NCBI GenBank assembly: GCA_000469685.2
Contig: LS997563.1
Location: 34,440,468 to 34,504,467, forward strand
DNA: 64,000 nt
Reading direction: 5' to 3'
From: Haemonchus contortus
Taxonomy: Eukaryota; Nematoda; Chromadorea; Rhabditida; Trichostrongylidae
Positions within the stretch are counted from its first letter, which is position 1, and the number at the start of each line of letters is the position of its first letter. The translations under genes and the position numbers were made by a program. Shown one piece after another: positions 11,880 through 23,020 of the stretch. The notes under the pieces are model-generated. The model searched no databases. It had not been told where the DNA came from and worked only from the letters and a program-made list of their open reading frames with translations.

Positions 11880-14787
11880 ATGTCGTCAAAGCGGAAGGTG
11901 CTTTTAATGGGCAAAAGTGGCTCCGGGAAAACGAGCATGCGTTCCATTATTTTTGCGAACTACATTGCTCGCGACACGTCCAGACTTGGACCAACAATGG
12001 AAGTCGAGCATGCACACGTTCGGTAATTTTCAAATGTTTTTGGATAGAAGCTCTTGTTTTGCAAATGATTCTCCTCAAAGTTAATGTAACCGTCTACAAA
12101 GTATCTTTCATCTTTTACGTTTTCCTTGTGAAAATTTTATCTAATATCAGTAAACGATATTTACATGGACTAACAATATACAAAAAAAAGAACCGATGTT
12201 AAAGTGTGGAATAAAGTGGTCCCTTCATTTTTCCTCCCCTACGTCACCTTGAAGTTTCGCACTGAAAAGCGAATTGCATGATAAGGGTAATCTTGAGTCT
12301 AGGAGCACTTTTCCATCGCCTCTCCTTTGAAGCAGAAGAAGGTACAATGACATAATTTTCAGATTCCTGGGAAACCTTGTTTTACATTTATGGGATTGTG
12401 GTGGTCAAGAGACATTCATGAACAATTACCTTTCTTCGCAAAAAGATCAAATTTTCAAAAATGTTCAGGTGAGTTATTTCCTTCTTCTTCCCTTGCTTGT
12501 CAAGAAAAGCATTTTTAGGTGCTAATTTATGTTTTTGACGTCGAGAGCAGAGAGTTTGAAAAGGATCTGGGCTATTATCAATCTTGTCTTGAGGCTCTCC
12601 TTCATAATTCTCCTAATGCACAGGTTTGGATCAGAAAGACTGATAATTTTCGCGTTGTGATTCAACTTGCTTCGCCTGGTATTCTCTTTTGTTTTTGTCA
12701 TTTGTGTCTTCGAGTGGTGTTGGTGTTGAAGCGTACGTATACTGCGCATCTGGTCTGGTGCTTGAGGCAAAAATGCAACTAACACAATGACATGAAATGA
12801 TCGTGAGATTTAATAAACTATTTCAGGTCTTCTGTCTAATTCATAAAATGGATCTTATCGAAGTGGACCATAGAGACCAGGTTAATAACAACAACTTTTT
12901 TACCTTTACATTTCTTTATCCATCTCGATTACAGACGTTCGAGGACCGTGCTTCTTTAGTGCTGCGGTTTACCGAAATGGCCGCTGGTCCAGATCGTGCG
13001 AATGCTGTCTGTCAGTGCTTTCGTAGCAGCATATGGGATGAGACCCTGTACAAAGTCAGTCGGTTCTTTCCCTAGATTCGATACACTTCCGAAACGTCAA
13101 AGTCTTTATTAAGGAGGGTAAGGTTACAGTCGACAAATATCTTTGAAATTCTCTTTTCCTCTGCAGTTTGCTCTTTCCGTTATTCAGACAAGATGCCGAT
13201 TAGATTTAATGGCAGCAGCAACTGTCTTTCGACTCTCCACAAAATATGTATCTTTTTCTCAGTGGAGTATTGAAGACCAATGAGTGATGCGCGCTAATTT
13301 ACAATTTTTTTCTCAGGAAATTATTTCCAAGGCCCTTCAGGAGTATACTCCGACTTCAGCATCTCTTTCTCTAATACCCCTCAATCCCACTGTTTTGCCC
13401 GAATTGTGTTTCCATTAGGGTTTTCTTTTTTATTCGAATCTTTTGTGACATGAGCAGTTAATTGCCGTTATGTAATCTCTTGTAAATACAGTAATACTTG
13501 ATTTGAATTCTTGTTTATCCCATTAACATTCCGTGATGCTCGTTGTTTCTCACCCTAGAGCAAGAATCTAAAACCGAGATCCAAGTCACTGACTTTTCAT
13601 CTAAGCAAATTCACAGTGAAGCTAGGTGTTGCTTTTGGACTTTAGCAATGCGCTTGCGCGAAGTGATTGTTAAAGGGGATTGTGCAGGTGGATTAGAGAT
13701 GTACAAGATTGTACAAAAATTTCTTATAATCGAAAATATGTTAAAATCCAGTGAGGTGATCATATTGTTAAAATCCACCTTGATCGCCAACGTTTAGGTA
13801 GATTATCGATCTCCTTCACCCAGAAAAAACGTGTGAACGTTGTCAACTTTTGCCTCCTTAATCTTATTTTCGTTCTTGAACATTCTTTTTGTCAAAATGA
13901 GACGTCTCGGTTTGATGGTTATCTTTCACTCTCTATACCGTACCTTGCTACTTCTCACTACTGGCTCTACCCCATTTCCACAGTTTAGGTAGAAAAGGTT
14001 TAACAGTAAGTTAGGCAAATCACAGCCTTTTTGCTTCTGGTACGATAGGATTGGCAAGCTGTCCGAAAGTCGACGAGAGTCGGTGGTCATTCATGGTGCA
14101 TATTACTCTTCTCCACGTTGAATTCGAATACAGTTTTAAAGAATAGCTGCTTAAGCAATGTAGATGCTTCACCAAACAACCGAGTAGTTCACATTCGTAT
14201 GTCTTATTTAAGGGACATTTCAGGCTTGGTCTGCAATTGTATACAAACTGATACCAAACGTAAGTATAATGGAGCAAAAATTGAAACAATTTGCTGCCAT
14301 ACTGGATGCAGATGAGGTTTGATCTTCAATTGTTTTTGCTCCGCTGACTTCATTTACTACCGCGCTGTTCTGTTTTCCCCATGTGTGGAAAATTCTATTT
14401 CTTGCGGAAAAGTTTCGAAATTTGAGGTAATGCTGTTTGAAAGAGCAACTTTTCTCGTTATTGCTCACGCAGAAATGACTGAACATCGTGACATGCATCG
14501 ATTCGAGAAAGTTTCGAATATTATAAAACAATTCAAACTCAGTTGCAGGTAAGTCTAATGTTACTTTTTGTGAGATCGCAATTCAGACCGGATATTCCAG
14601 TAAAATGGGCTCACAGTTTGAATACATGCATGTGCGGAATAGTTATTTCGCCGCATTTATTGACGCTTTTACTCCGAACACTTTCATTATGGTCGTTCTG
14701 GCCGATGGAAATGTTTCTCCTGCCGCTACGCTCATGAATATTCGATCTGCAAAGAAGCATTTTGAGGCGTTGGAATCGAAACAATGA
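11880..14787 (+). CDS. raga-1: Ras-related GTPase RagA/B
   Basis: RagA forms a heterodimer with RagC/D on lysosomes and recruits TORC1 when amino acids are available. Eight exons join in phase: 11880-12022, 12363-12468, 12519-12623, 12827-12880, 12935-13054, 14224-14316, 14427-14548, 14601-14787, totalling 930 nt or 309 residues plus TGA. The human protein has 313. The start [19 protein letters not shown] carries the P-loop. Further on come WDCGGQETF (G3), [10 protein letters not shown] and IHKMDLIE (G4 region), then the C-terminal dimerisation part with [40 protein letters not shown] and [14 protein letters not shown]. Alignment with RagA is continuous with no lost motif, so the gene looks functional. 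Exon 7 uses a TTTGAG acceptor. Intron 5 (13055-14223) is unusually long at 1169 bp; the other introns are 50-340 bp. RagC/D is excluded by the N-terminal sequence. Confidence 0.96.
13055..14223 (+). other. Long intron 5 of raga-1
   Basis: It holds two exon-like islands after good acceptors: 13168-13246 (frame [20 protein letters not shown]) and about 13318-13419 (frame [19 protein letters not shown], ending in a stop). A third open frame spans about 13543-13797. None resembles RagA or any protein I know, and the flanking RagA exons splice directly in phase, so they are not needed for the main product. Confidence 0.4.
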
Positions 14788-14881
14788 TCGGTAGGTGAAA
14801 AATTCTCATTAGTTTTCTGAATATCTTGAGAAAATTTTATTTCCGTGTCCTATCCAGATTTAAACGGGTTTGTGATTGATT

Positions 14882-14950
14882 GGAAAGTCCGGCATCAGCC
14901 GCAGGATCCCTTAATACCTGTGGGATCCTGCGGCTGATGCCGGACTTTCC
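14882..14950. repeat. Perfect 29-bp inverted repeat with an 11-nt loop
   Basis: 14882-14910 is exactly the reverse complement of 14922-14950, around the loop TTAATACCTGT. The arms are GC-rich (GGAAAGTCCGGC... at the outer end, GGATCCC at the inner end). The repeat begins 95 bp after the raga-1 stop codon, so it may lie in the 3' UTR or just beyond it. Transcribed RNA would form a very stable hairpin. No T-run follows, and it lacks the bulges and mismatches common in miRNA precursors. Confidence 0.9.
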
Positions 14951-16226
14951 TCCTATCAATGTTGAAGTGGGACTCGGCCTGCAGAGATGTTTATTCAACT
15001 TACTTGGTCAAATCTACTCATACTTGGCTCATCCAACTTCCTGCGTATGATTAGGATCATAGAACGTTTTTGAACCGACCTATGAACTTATGTGAAAAGC
15101 GCCTCCTATTCAAGAGCACGCTTGGTTCACTGAAGCTGAGCTCCGCTGAGTGTCCTCGTGCATAACCTTTTTGAACATTGTTCACTGCTACAGTTTTTTG
15201 GCCTTCAGATCCTTTGTTGCAACCAGATTATGAAATCATATGGAAGGTACCGCCCGCTTTAAGGACGCTCCGCCCAACACGGATTAGTTTCTTTCGACTG
15301 GTTTTTTGACCCATTCCTAACCTTGGCCCATGATTGTTGTTTCCGAGGTTGCCTGTGTAGTGGGAATCTAGATTGATAAAGTTGAATTTATAGTTAGTAT
15401 CTGGAGCGCTGGCACAGTGTTAAAGAAATCGCACACTCATAGTTTTGCATAACTTACCGGGACATGCCCACAGGTGGGCAATGCTCGGGAGCTGTTCTGC
15501 TAGCTTCGAAAAAATTACCTCCACCATTGTTTGTTTTTAAACAGTGAATTAAGTGGACTCGGAGAAGCGGACTGATTGAATTCATTTTCAGGAGTTTGAG
15601 AGAGCTCATCGAATCTTCTATTTCTTGGAGTACTCTTTGTGGTCTGAAAGAGATTATTTTCTTAATATAATGGTTATGGTAATGATTTAATTGCTGTTTT
15701 ACCATTACATTTCTGTTGATCATGACTGTAACTGACTGGATATACTCGCCATTGTACATTCTGTCGCTTCTGAGCGCATTCGTGGTTGCCTAGTGATTGC
15801 CTTTTTCTCGGTAATATTCAGTTGTTAACGATGCTTTTGTTGTTGCCATAACGTCTCTCATCATTCTAATCGGATATACGTATATGAGACTCTAGTTACT
15901 TCTGTCTCTCTATATGGACTCTTTCGTTATGCTTTGCTGTGCCTTCAATGCTTTTCTCTATCATTAATCTTACGCATGCTGAACAGAATTTCCATTTGAA
16001 CATTCACATTCACATTTATTGAAAGTGCCTTTTACATTTTTCTTTTTTCATATTGCGAAGGTGTTTGTTTTGTTTTTTCAACTATATACATGCGTGATCT
16101 TATTTATGAAGACAATCCCGTTGCATGTTTGTACAAATAAAGTTTTATCACCTTTTCTGCTCGTGAAGGTATTGAATGCAGTGTTTTCTGAAGGTTGGCA
16201 GCAGATGATGAAAACATTCCATTACA
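14951..16226. other. Intergenic DNA without a supported gene
   Basis: The longest open frame is about 100 codons on the minus strand (15454-15759). It has no recognisable domain and no splice-linked partner. Otherwise AT-rich, apparently unique sequence. Confidence 0.45.
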
Positions 16227-16880
16227 GGGTGTCCCAAAACTATCGGTGCCAATTCATGGCAATGTTTTTAAAGCTCCTCAGATGACAATGACAATGGAAT
16301 CTACAGGGTGTTGCAAAATTATGGGAAGCAATTCATGGCAATTAATTCAAAGCCTATCGGCTGAGAATGTCTAGATAGACGTTTGCTTAGGTCATGGGCT
16401 ACATTATGCTACAGTCACTTTGAAAAATAACCTCCATGAGCGTGGATATAAGCCCTAAGTTTGCTCTCGAACACTTCTCATGTCGCACGCAGGTATCCTC
16501 CTCCATTTCTTCACAGGCTTTTTGGAGTCTTGCTTTACAAGACTCCAAACTGGAACTGGAAACACGGCAGGTCTTCTTCTAATCAGGGACCATACGATGA
16601 AGTCAAATGAGTTGGATCTGAAAAGCAGGATGACTAGCCCACTTTGCTAATGAAGTCGGGCAGCCAACGTTGACACCTCTCTAGGGCGCGTTCTGCCCTG
16701 TGGGCTGGAGTACCATCCTGCTGGGAGGACTACGAGCTGTTTCAGGAAGCAGAACTGGATAAGTCCTTCATAAAGTCCTTCAGTATGGTCTTTGAGTGCA
16801 GGTCTTTCTCAATTTTCACGCCGGCAACGAGGAAACCACGAGCGTCTTACACTTGCCAGTTTCTCCTTCAAAGAATACCA
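16227..16880 (-). pseudogene. Mariner/Tc1-superfamily transposase C-terminal relic with terminal repeats
   Basis: On the minus strand near 16730-16640 the frame reads QQDGTPAHRAERALERCQRW, then LPDFISKVG, the hallmark catalytic-domain stretch (QQDGAPAH..., then W/LPDFI). Nearer the low-coordinate end comes LRAYIHAHGGYFSK, the typical C-terminal block ending in GGHFE-like residues. Stops and frameshifts between them make it non-functional. At 16227 and again at 16304 are two related copies of a terminal-repeat-like sequence (AGGGTGTCCCAAAACTAT and AGGGTGTTGCAAAATTAT), each followed by GCAATTCATGGCAAT. An inverted relative (TTTTGGAACACCCT) sits near 18181-18194. Confidence 0.72.
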
Positions 16881-18834
16881 TTTTGCTGTTCTTGTGCCAA
16901 CTTTTTTTTTATGTTTTTTATTGCACCTTCGATGTTTATAGCCAGAACGTGATCATCGTATTTGTTGAGGAATGTTTTTTTTTTCGTGGAAATCCAAGAG
17001 TTAGATAAAACGATACAGGGATGCATGTCTTAACCTAGAGGCACGGTTCACGATAAAAGAGGTTACTGTGTCCTTCTTTTAGAAATACTCAGCGCTACCC
17101 ATGGGTGGTAGAAGGGACCGTCTCGCTCCCACAATCTCGGCGCTTAGGGCATAGTGGAAGCCCCGTTGCTGCCGTAGTTCGCTTTCCCGCCCCTCGATCG
17201 GTATCACGTTAGACGAGTGTCGAGACAATACAGATTGCTATTGTTCGTTCTAGGACCCACGCACAATCAGCTAATTGCCGAGTGATGAGGCGATGTTTTT
17301 CTCCAATTCTTTTTTTCATCTGTTTTTCTTTTTGCTGCCGCGATCCCTTATTTAATTTCCTACACCTAGAGGCTGAAAAAGGTGAGCTACTTTTCCTGCT
17401 ACTAAGGTTTATTGTTCACTTATAAGTGAATGAGTTTTTGCTTACCGGAGTCTGTTATTCGCACCAGGACCCATACGCACGCACTGAGACACATTGTATA
17501 GCGTCCGAAAGCCCCACTCTTCGTTTTTCTGGAAGCGTTTTTCCACTTTGGAAACACCGATTCACGCAGTTTCTTCACCTTCATCGCACTATTTTTGATA
17601 TTGTCTTCCATTTTCCATCATAATCTGAATTACCCCAAAATTATCGTGAAATGTGCTTTTAGGCGTGTCAACAACCTTTTGCATTTTTTCACCCTACACT
17701 GTCTGCTGAGAATGGGAATGAAGTGGAATTCCCGCATAAGATAGGAATGGCAATGAAGCTTCTGCATGACATTCTTCCTTCGCGATAGGTTCGATAAGCC
17801 GTGCCCGTTGACTTCCTTTTGATGGGTCACCCAGGATCACGACCGACTGGCAGACGGACAATTTTAGTAGTCCTATCTTTAGGAATATTGACTTTTCTAC
17901 TCGTCCTGTTTTGTCTACGATTGTTTTTTCCATATCGTTTAATAGCCTCCTATACTGTTATTATAAAAACCCCAAGGAATTTCATAATGCTCTTCCACCT
18001 CTCGCAGGCCAATGATTGCAAATGGCATTGAATAAGCCTCCTCCATCTAAAAGATACTGAGAGTTCAGCATCAGTAGCCAAGGATTGCAAGGAAACCTTT
18101 ATAGGCAACTAATTAATAGCGGGTGGAGGGAATTTGATAGACAGTTCAACAGTAGGAGTTTCTGAATTTTGGCGAACATAATTTTGGAACACCCTTTATA
18201 AGTCGCATTATCCAAAAATCTCTCGACTTGTAAAGGAACGGCATGAAAGGCAAGTGAATCCGAGGCGCTTGGGTTTGTTTTATTTGAGGCTTCTATCAGG
18301 TTAATGTGACAGTCTTTAGACACAAAAGTACATGTGTCATCGTTTCTCTGAGGGGACCTTGGCCCACCCCCTCCTCCCCTTGTCTCTCGTACAGTCTTCA
18401 CATTCTACAGCAATCTCATAATTACCACCGGTAATATTCATATTAGATTCTGGGCCCTGAACCTGTATACCATGCACCAGCTGTCAAGAGCTTAACTTCG
18501 TCAATCGTGTTCTTCGAATTTCACCGCGGCTCCACTGTTTGTCTCGCTGCCTTCAACTAATCACTGCATTAGGACCTAGTTAGCCATGCGTTAGTAGCAT
18601 ATTGGCTAGCTTCCAGTTCGAAGAAGATACGCTGCTCCGTGGCTATGCCTGCTCACAAAATATAAAAAATAGTACACAAAGTCAAACGAGTGCTGCCTCT
18701 GTATTGAAAAACTTCAGGTTGAAAAATTTCAATCACCTGCCGTTTTAGCACGAAATGCACGTGACTCAGAGTTGCACTGAATAAGTCAAGGATCTCATGG
18801 AGAAGGCTATGGATGGGTTGCTCAAGATCTATAA
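16881..18834. other. Transposon-derived and unassigned DNA
   Basis: The inverted end-like sequence near 18181-18194 may be the far end of the mariner relic, which would then span about 1.9 kb with an inserted piece. A GC-richer block at about 17090-17270 interrupts the AT-rich background and may be part of another repeat. Open frames are short (at most about 100 codons) and unrecognised. Confidence 0.4.
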
Positions 18835-19138
18835 AAGGATAAAGGATAAAGATTTTGGCGTTAATCAATCCCATATGAGGGATGCGCCCCCGCACTCGAC
18901 TTCCATTCAGGATCGTAGTGGCGTAATGAGTGCGTATGTGGCCTATACATTGACTTGCGGTGGCCAGCCGATGTACAAGTCAGTGCATTTATCCTCCCAG
19001 ACAAGTCTGGTGCCAATTCACCGACCCCGGAGGGATGGAAGGCTCGATTGGCCTAGGCGGGCATCGACCCGGGATTCGAACCCCTGACCGTGCGTGTGAT
19101 ATAGTGCGCCACTTGCCACTACACCACCTCTGCCCCAA
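18835..19138 (-). mobile_element. tRNA-derived SINE, near full-length reference copy
   Basis: Read on the minus strand, the head carries a pol III A box (TGGTGTAGTGG, plus positions 19116-19126) and B box (GGTTCGAATCC, 19072-19082) spaced as in a tRNA. A body of about 200 bp follows, then a short repeated tail made of AGGATAA-type units at 18835-18850. The same body recurs at least eight more times in the window in both orientations. It codes for nothing; short frames across it are incidental. Confidence 0.85.
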
Positions 19139-19354
19139 GATCCTTTAAAGATCTATATCTTCTAAAAGTAATGCTTGAGGAGTTCTAACGCAGTCGCCGA
19201 ATGGAAGGAAAACAACTCCGTGTTTTAGCACCATCACCAGGACCTGTATATGAAGGATACAAACAATTTGGGAACTGGCTATGAACAACTTTACTCACTA
19301 AAGATGTGCTTTCTGTCATCATACTAGCCACTGCGGTCGTCTTTACAGCCTGCT

Positions 19355-20062
19355 TTAAAGGCAGTGTTCACGAAAAAATTGTTTCGGAGATTTGCACATG
19401 GTTTGAATTCGAAGCCCCCTCTGATACCATTTGTGCAGGAATTAGGTCGGAAAACAGCTGGATAGGGCATGATAAGGCCAGGAACTTTGGGGGACGGGAT
19501 GCCTCCGCCCCTCGCTAGGCTGGCTACGGGTTCGAATTTTCTTTCACCACTTTCGCATTGGAGCGAAGTTGGCGAAAAATCGATACGCAGGTTGGCAAAT
19601 TGCCAGGAATGATCAGCTGGTCGACCGCCTCGCACAAGTGCTAGTATTCGGCTGTTATTTCTATTATTCGCGTATCGTTTGTTTTTTTTTGTTATTAATT
19701 TTTTACGGTATCATTCTTTAACTTTTCTCGTAAGTTTATTGAAGATTTTAACATATTTTGTGTACATTATTGCATGCAAATGTTTTTTTTTTATTTCAGA
19801 AACTCCGTAAATTTCGATGTGTTGTCTGTATCGCGGACATTGCGTCGCGTTCGTGCATTTTCGCGCGAACACTCCCTAACCGTCGCTTTTTCAATGTGAA
19901 ATACGTCCAACCCCCCTTTCCAGCTCTTTTTTTGACCCTTTGTAATTATTTTTGTTCATCGTTTTTTGCGCTTGTTTCGTTGTTATCGCTTTATTCTAGA
20001 GTAGTCCTATCAATTCCCGTCAAAAAAGGGTACCCTAACTTTTTTCTAAACACTGCCTTTAA
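19355..20062. mobile_element. TTAA-flanked MITE of 708 bp
   Basis: The left end is TTAA followed by AGGCAGTGTTCACGAAAAAA. The right end, reverse-complemented, is TTAA followed by AGGCAGTGTTTAGAAAAAA. The matching ends and TTAA on both sides point to piggyBac-type insertion. Inside are only short open frames and T-rich DNA, so it is non-autonomous. TTAA at the right end is shared with flanking sequence, as expected for a target duplication. Confidence 0.65.
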
Positions 20063-20395
20063 GCGAAATATGTTCTTGTAAAGGCGATTTGAGTTGTCGG
20101 TAAGTGATCGATTGCGGGGCTGCGTACCTTTATCTCTTGATCTACGGAGAGAAAAGCTGTCTACGCTTCATCTTATGTTTCTGTCTAGGGAGGCAAAGAT
20201 TTTCTCGGTGCTGCGACGTACTGGAAGATGAAGTGTTTGAGGTCATACCACTATTGCAAAGTTGGTTCTACAACTAATATCCAATCGACCCGACCTTGTT
20301 GAAGTTGACAAGAGGTACCTTTCGTTGTCATTTTTGGTGTTCTTGGTAGAAGTTGGATCGACCTCCATCTGTTCTGCGAGGAGTTACGGAAAAAT
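20063..20395. other. Unassigned DNA between repeats
   Basis: I see no gene, RNA or clear repeat in these 330 bases. Confidence 0.35.
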
Positions 20396-21290
20396 GAGCA
20401 AGTGAGAACTTAGTGCGTTGGAAGTTGAAGGGCGGCATACTGAGCTATATGAAATGGGTAAGCTCTCAAAAACTCCTGAGTATGTGACATTACGAAGGAA
20501 CTACGTTACTATGAAAATCTTTATTTTCCGCTCCATGACCAAGAGTGATGAACAGTTGCCGACAAGGCAGGAGGTCTGAACAGAGCTAGCCTAAATTTCG
20601 TAGCTATAGGGCCAGAATTTGAGGAAAACATCCCTCACCATCTTTTAGTATATTCTATTCAGAGTGCCTGTAATTTGTACCTGTAATTCAATTCGATTCG
20701 TGTGCCGGCGCCGTGCGGTTGCGTTTCTGTGCGGTCAATTTATTTTCTGTTTTTTTTTATTTCGTCGCTTTTCTTCACTTTTGCTGATTCGATACTTCGA
20801 ATAAACTCGTTTGTGAGGGGTTTTTGTTATCAGCTTTCCATTTTGCTCTGCTCTGGTTAAGCCCCTAGTTCTACATGTTTGCTTTTCTGCATGTGGGTGC
20901 TCTGATGATCGATTCAATCGATCCTCATTGGTTGCGCCCACTAGCCATGGTTATGACACTCAGTCGGAGAAACATGAATGTTGTTGTAGATGTCGAAATG
21001 TACAGGAATATTTGTGCTGTTGTTCTTGAAGTGCTTGATTCTAGAACCGCTGCTTCCTTTTGCTCTGACCCTGTTTGATTATAGTAAGATCTCTGTTAAC
21101 GAGCTTCTACTATATATAATGGAAATCAACACGGACCCTGTGGCTGTGCAAATGCTTTCTACTCTGTGCGAGAAAATGCCGAAAGATTTTGCTGGTCATC
21201 TTGAGAAAGAGAAATGTTCCTGTAGTATTGTGCCTGCAGGCAGGGAGGAAAGCGAAAAAAGGTACCCCCATCTGCTCGCCAGATAGAGCT
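20396..21290 (+). pseudogene. Decayed protein-coding fragments of unknown family
   Basis: Two stretches look protein-like but are broken. Near 20396-20570 one frame, with an early stop, reads ELSALEVEGRHTELYEMGKL and continues to KIFIFRSMTKSDEQL. From 20875 a frame reads HWLRPLAMVMTLSRRN...VDVEMYRNICAVVLEVLDS. Its sense appears to continue after a frameshift as LFDYSKISVNELLLYIMEIN...STLCEKMPKDFAGH, to about 21285. I cannot name the family. The setting among retrotransposon remains suggests an ORF from a mobile element, but a host pseudogene is possible. Confidence 0.35.
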
Positions 21291-21911
21291 CGTAGCCAAA
21301 AGTTCTCAGGTGTTAGATGCTCTCGATGTTGAGTGTACCCTTACGAGATATACCGTATGGGCAAATTGGATATGGCGAAGTCAAAGTTAGTCCCGCTGTA
21401 CACCCAACTGTAGCGCATTGGCGAAAGGCTCTGAAAAGTGCTCGAAATTTTTGGCTTTCCCGAAGTTTTTTCTAGAAAAAGCATGACACGGGATGAGCAA
21501 AACGTGGATTCAAGCTGAGGCAGATCGTAAATGAAAAAAACAATGGTTGCGCTAATCGAGAGTGGACAGCTGAAGCATGTTTTTGAGTTACCTGCAAGGA
21601 ACTCGGTAAATGCATGAATCTGCATGGACCTTTTGTTCCCATGTTCGTTTCGTTTGTTCTCATGTTTTCTGCTTAATTCGTATCTCAAATAAACTTAACC
21701 ATTTCAATTCATTATTGATCGTAATGAAACCTGATGTTGTTTTTATAACAGAAATGTAGCTCTATGCGAAGGTCAAAACCTCGGAAATAAATGCTATTGT
21801 CGGTAAGCAGGTCAGTGATCTGCAATAGGAAGAGGAGGGCCTTGGGCGGGAAACAGACCACATAAAAGGGAGTCAGGAGATGGAGTTCTGTTCTGAGTTT
21901 TTTTGAGTGAC

Positions 21912-21950
21912 CGTCCCCCCGCCCACGTCCCTCCCCCGCCGGTTTCCCCC
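21912..21950 (-). other. C-rich tract; potential G-quadruplex on the minus strand
   Basis: The plus strand has C-runs of six, three, five and five within about 40 bases, beside shorter runs. On the minus strand these are four or more G-runs of at least three, separated by short loops, which fits the usual quadruplex pattern. The surrounding DNA is AT-rich. Confidence 0.5.
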
Positions 21951-22076
21951 TTCCTCACAGTGATTCTTTTATTTTTTTGCTTTCAGTATTGAACATTGTT
22001 CTTGTTTTTATCAAATTTTGTTCGTTATTGATTCGTTTTTTTCGCAATAAACGAATTAGTACAGTTCGGTGTATTT

Positions 22077-23020
22077 TTGTCTACACGTTTCGCGTATCGA
22101 TGCCTCGCTATCGAACCAGACGTTCGGTACAGTATTCTATCACGTAGAGTTGTTCGCCTGGATAGGGTGAGGCCTAAAGGCGGCGGTGTCTACTGTATAT
22201 TTGGGGATGACCTTCTTCTGCGTAACTTGTCCATGAATCTAACATTGAAGGCGGATCTTTTGTGCGTCGAGTTAGGGTATGCAACTGTTATGCCGTGTGC
22301 TAAATTTGTTTGAGCTCATCGACCCCAGTGTTAAAAATGATGATCATTTGTTAGCGTTGTTATCCTCGCCGATTTTGTCGACGCCTAATACAGACATTTT
22401 GGGCGATTTTAATCTGTATATTGACTGGATCGAATGTGTTTTTTTGAACGACCTCTGAAGGGTACCTAAACTTTTTTATGCATTCCGGATTTAGTCAGCT
22501 TGTTCAGAAATCTACTCATATGAACATAGCACTAATTTTTTTCTTGCTTACGCTTCCATTGTACGTAGTGTTAGCGTACATTCCCCTCTTGCTACTTTGG
22601 ATGCGGACTTCGATAATTCAGTGTTTGGTGGATCTCCCGTGACCTCATCTGAGACACTATTACCTGGACCTGATCTTCTCCTGGTGGATAACAAGGCTTT
22701 ATCCCATAGCTTTGATGGAGTCGATTTGTATCGGGTCTCTTCGTCTCTTTCAAAAGCCTTGGCTCATATCTTCAACGTCTCCCTTATGTTAGGCGGTACC
22801 TGAGGTTTGGAAGGATGCGTTGGTTACTGCAATTCCTGAATTTCCTGAAGCTCGGTCCGTTGCCGATTTTAGACCCATAAGTATTACGCCTAACCCTTTC
22901 GAATTTATGGGGAGAATAATGATCAATAAGTTGTTGTCTTCGTGTCACAGATCCAAGATCATAACACCTGAACAGCATGGATTTCTCCCTGGCGCGAGCA
23001 CCTACTAATCTAGTTAACAA
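22077..23020 (+). pseudogene. Non-LTR retrotransposon remnant (endonuclease and reverse transcriptase)
   Basis: 22077-22315 reads VVRLDRVRPKGGGVYCIFGD, then ADLLCVELGY, typical of the apurinic endonuclease domain (R..R..GGGV and D.LCVE blocks). Near 22392 comes ILGDFNLYIDWIE, the GDFN motif. From about 22797 comes PEVWKDALVTAIPEFPEARS, then VADFRPISITPNPFEFMGRI, and after a frame change ITPEQHGFLPGAST: the start of a reverse transcriptase in the CR1/Jockey style. The catalytic YxDD block was not found, and several frameshifts and stops are present. Domain order is correct, so this is one decayed element, 5'- and 3'-truncated. Confidence 0.75.
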
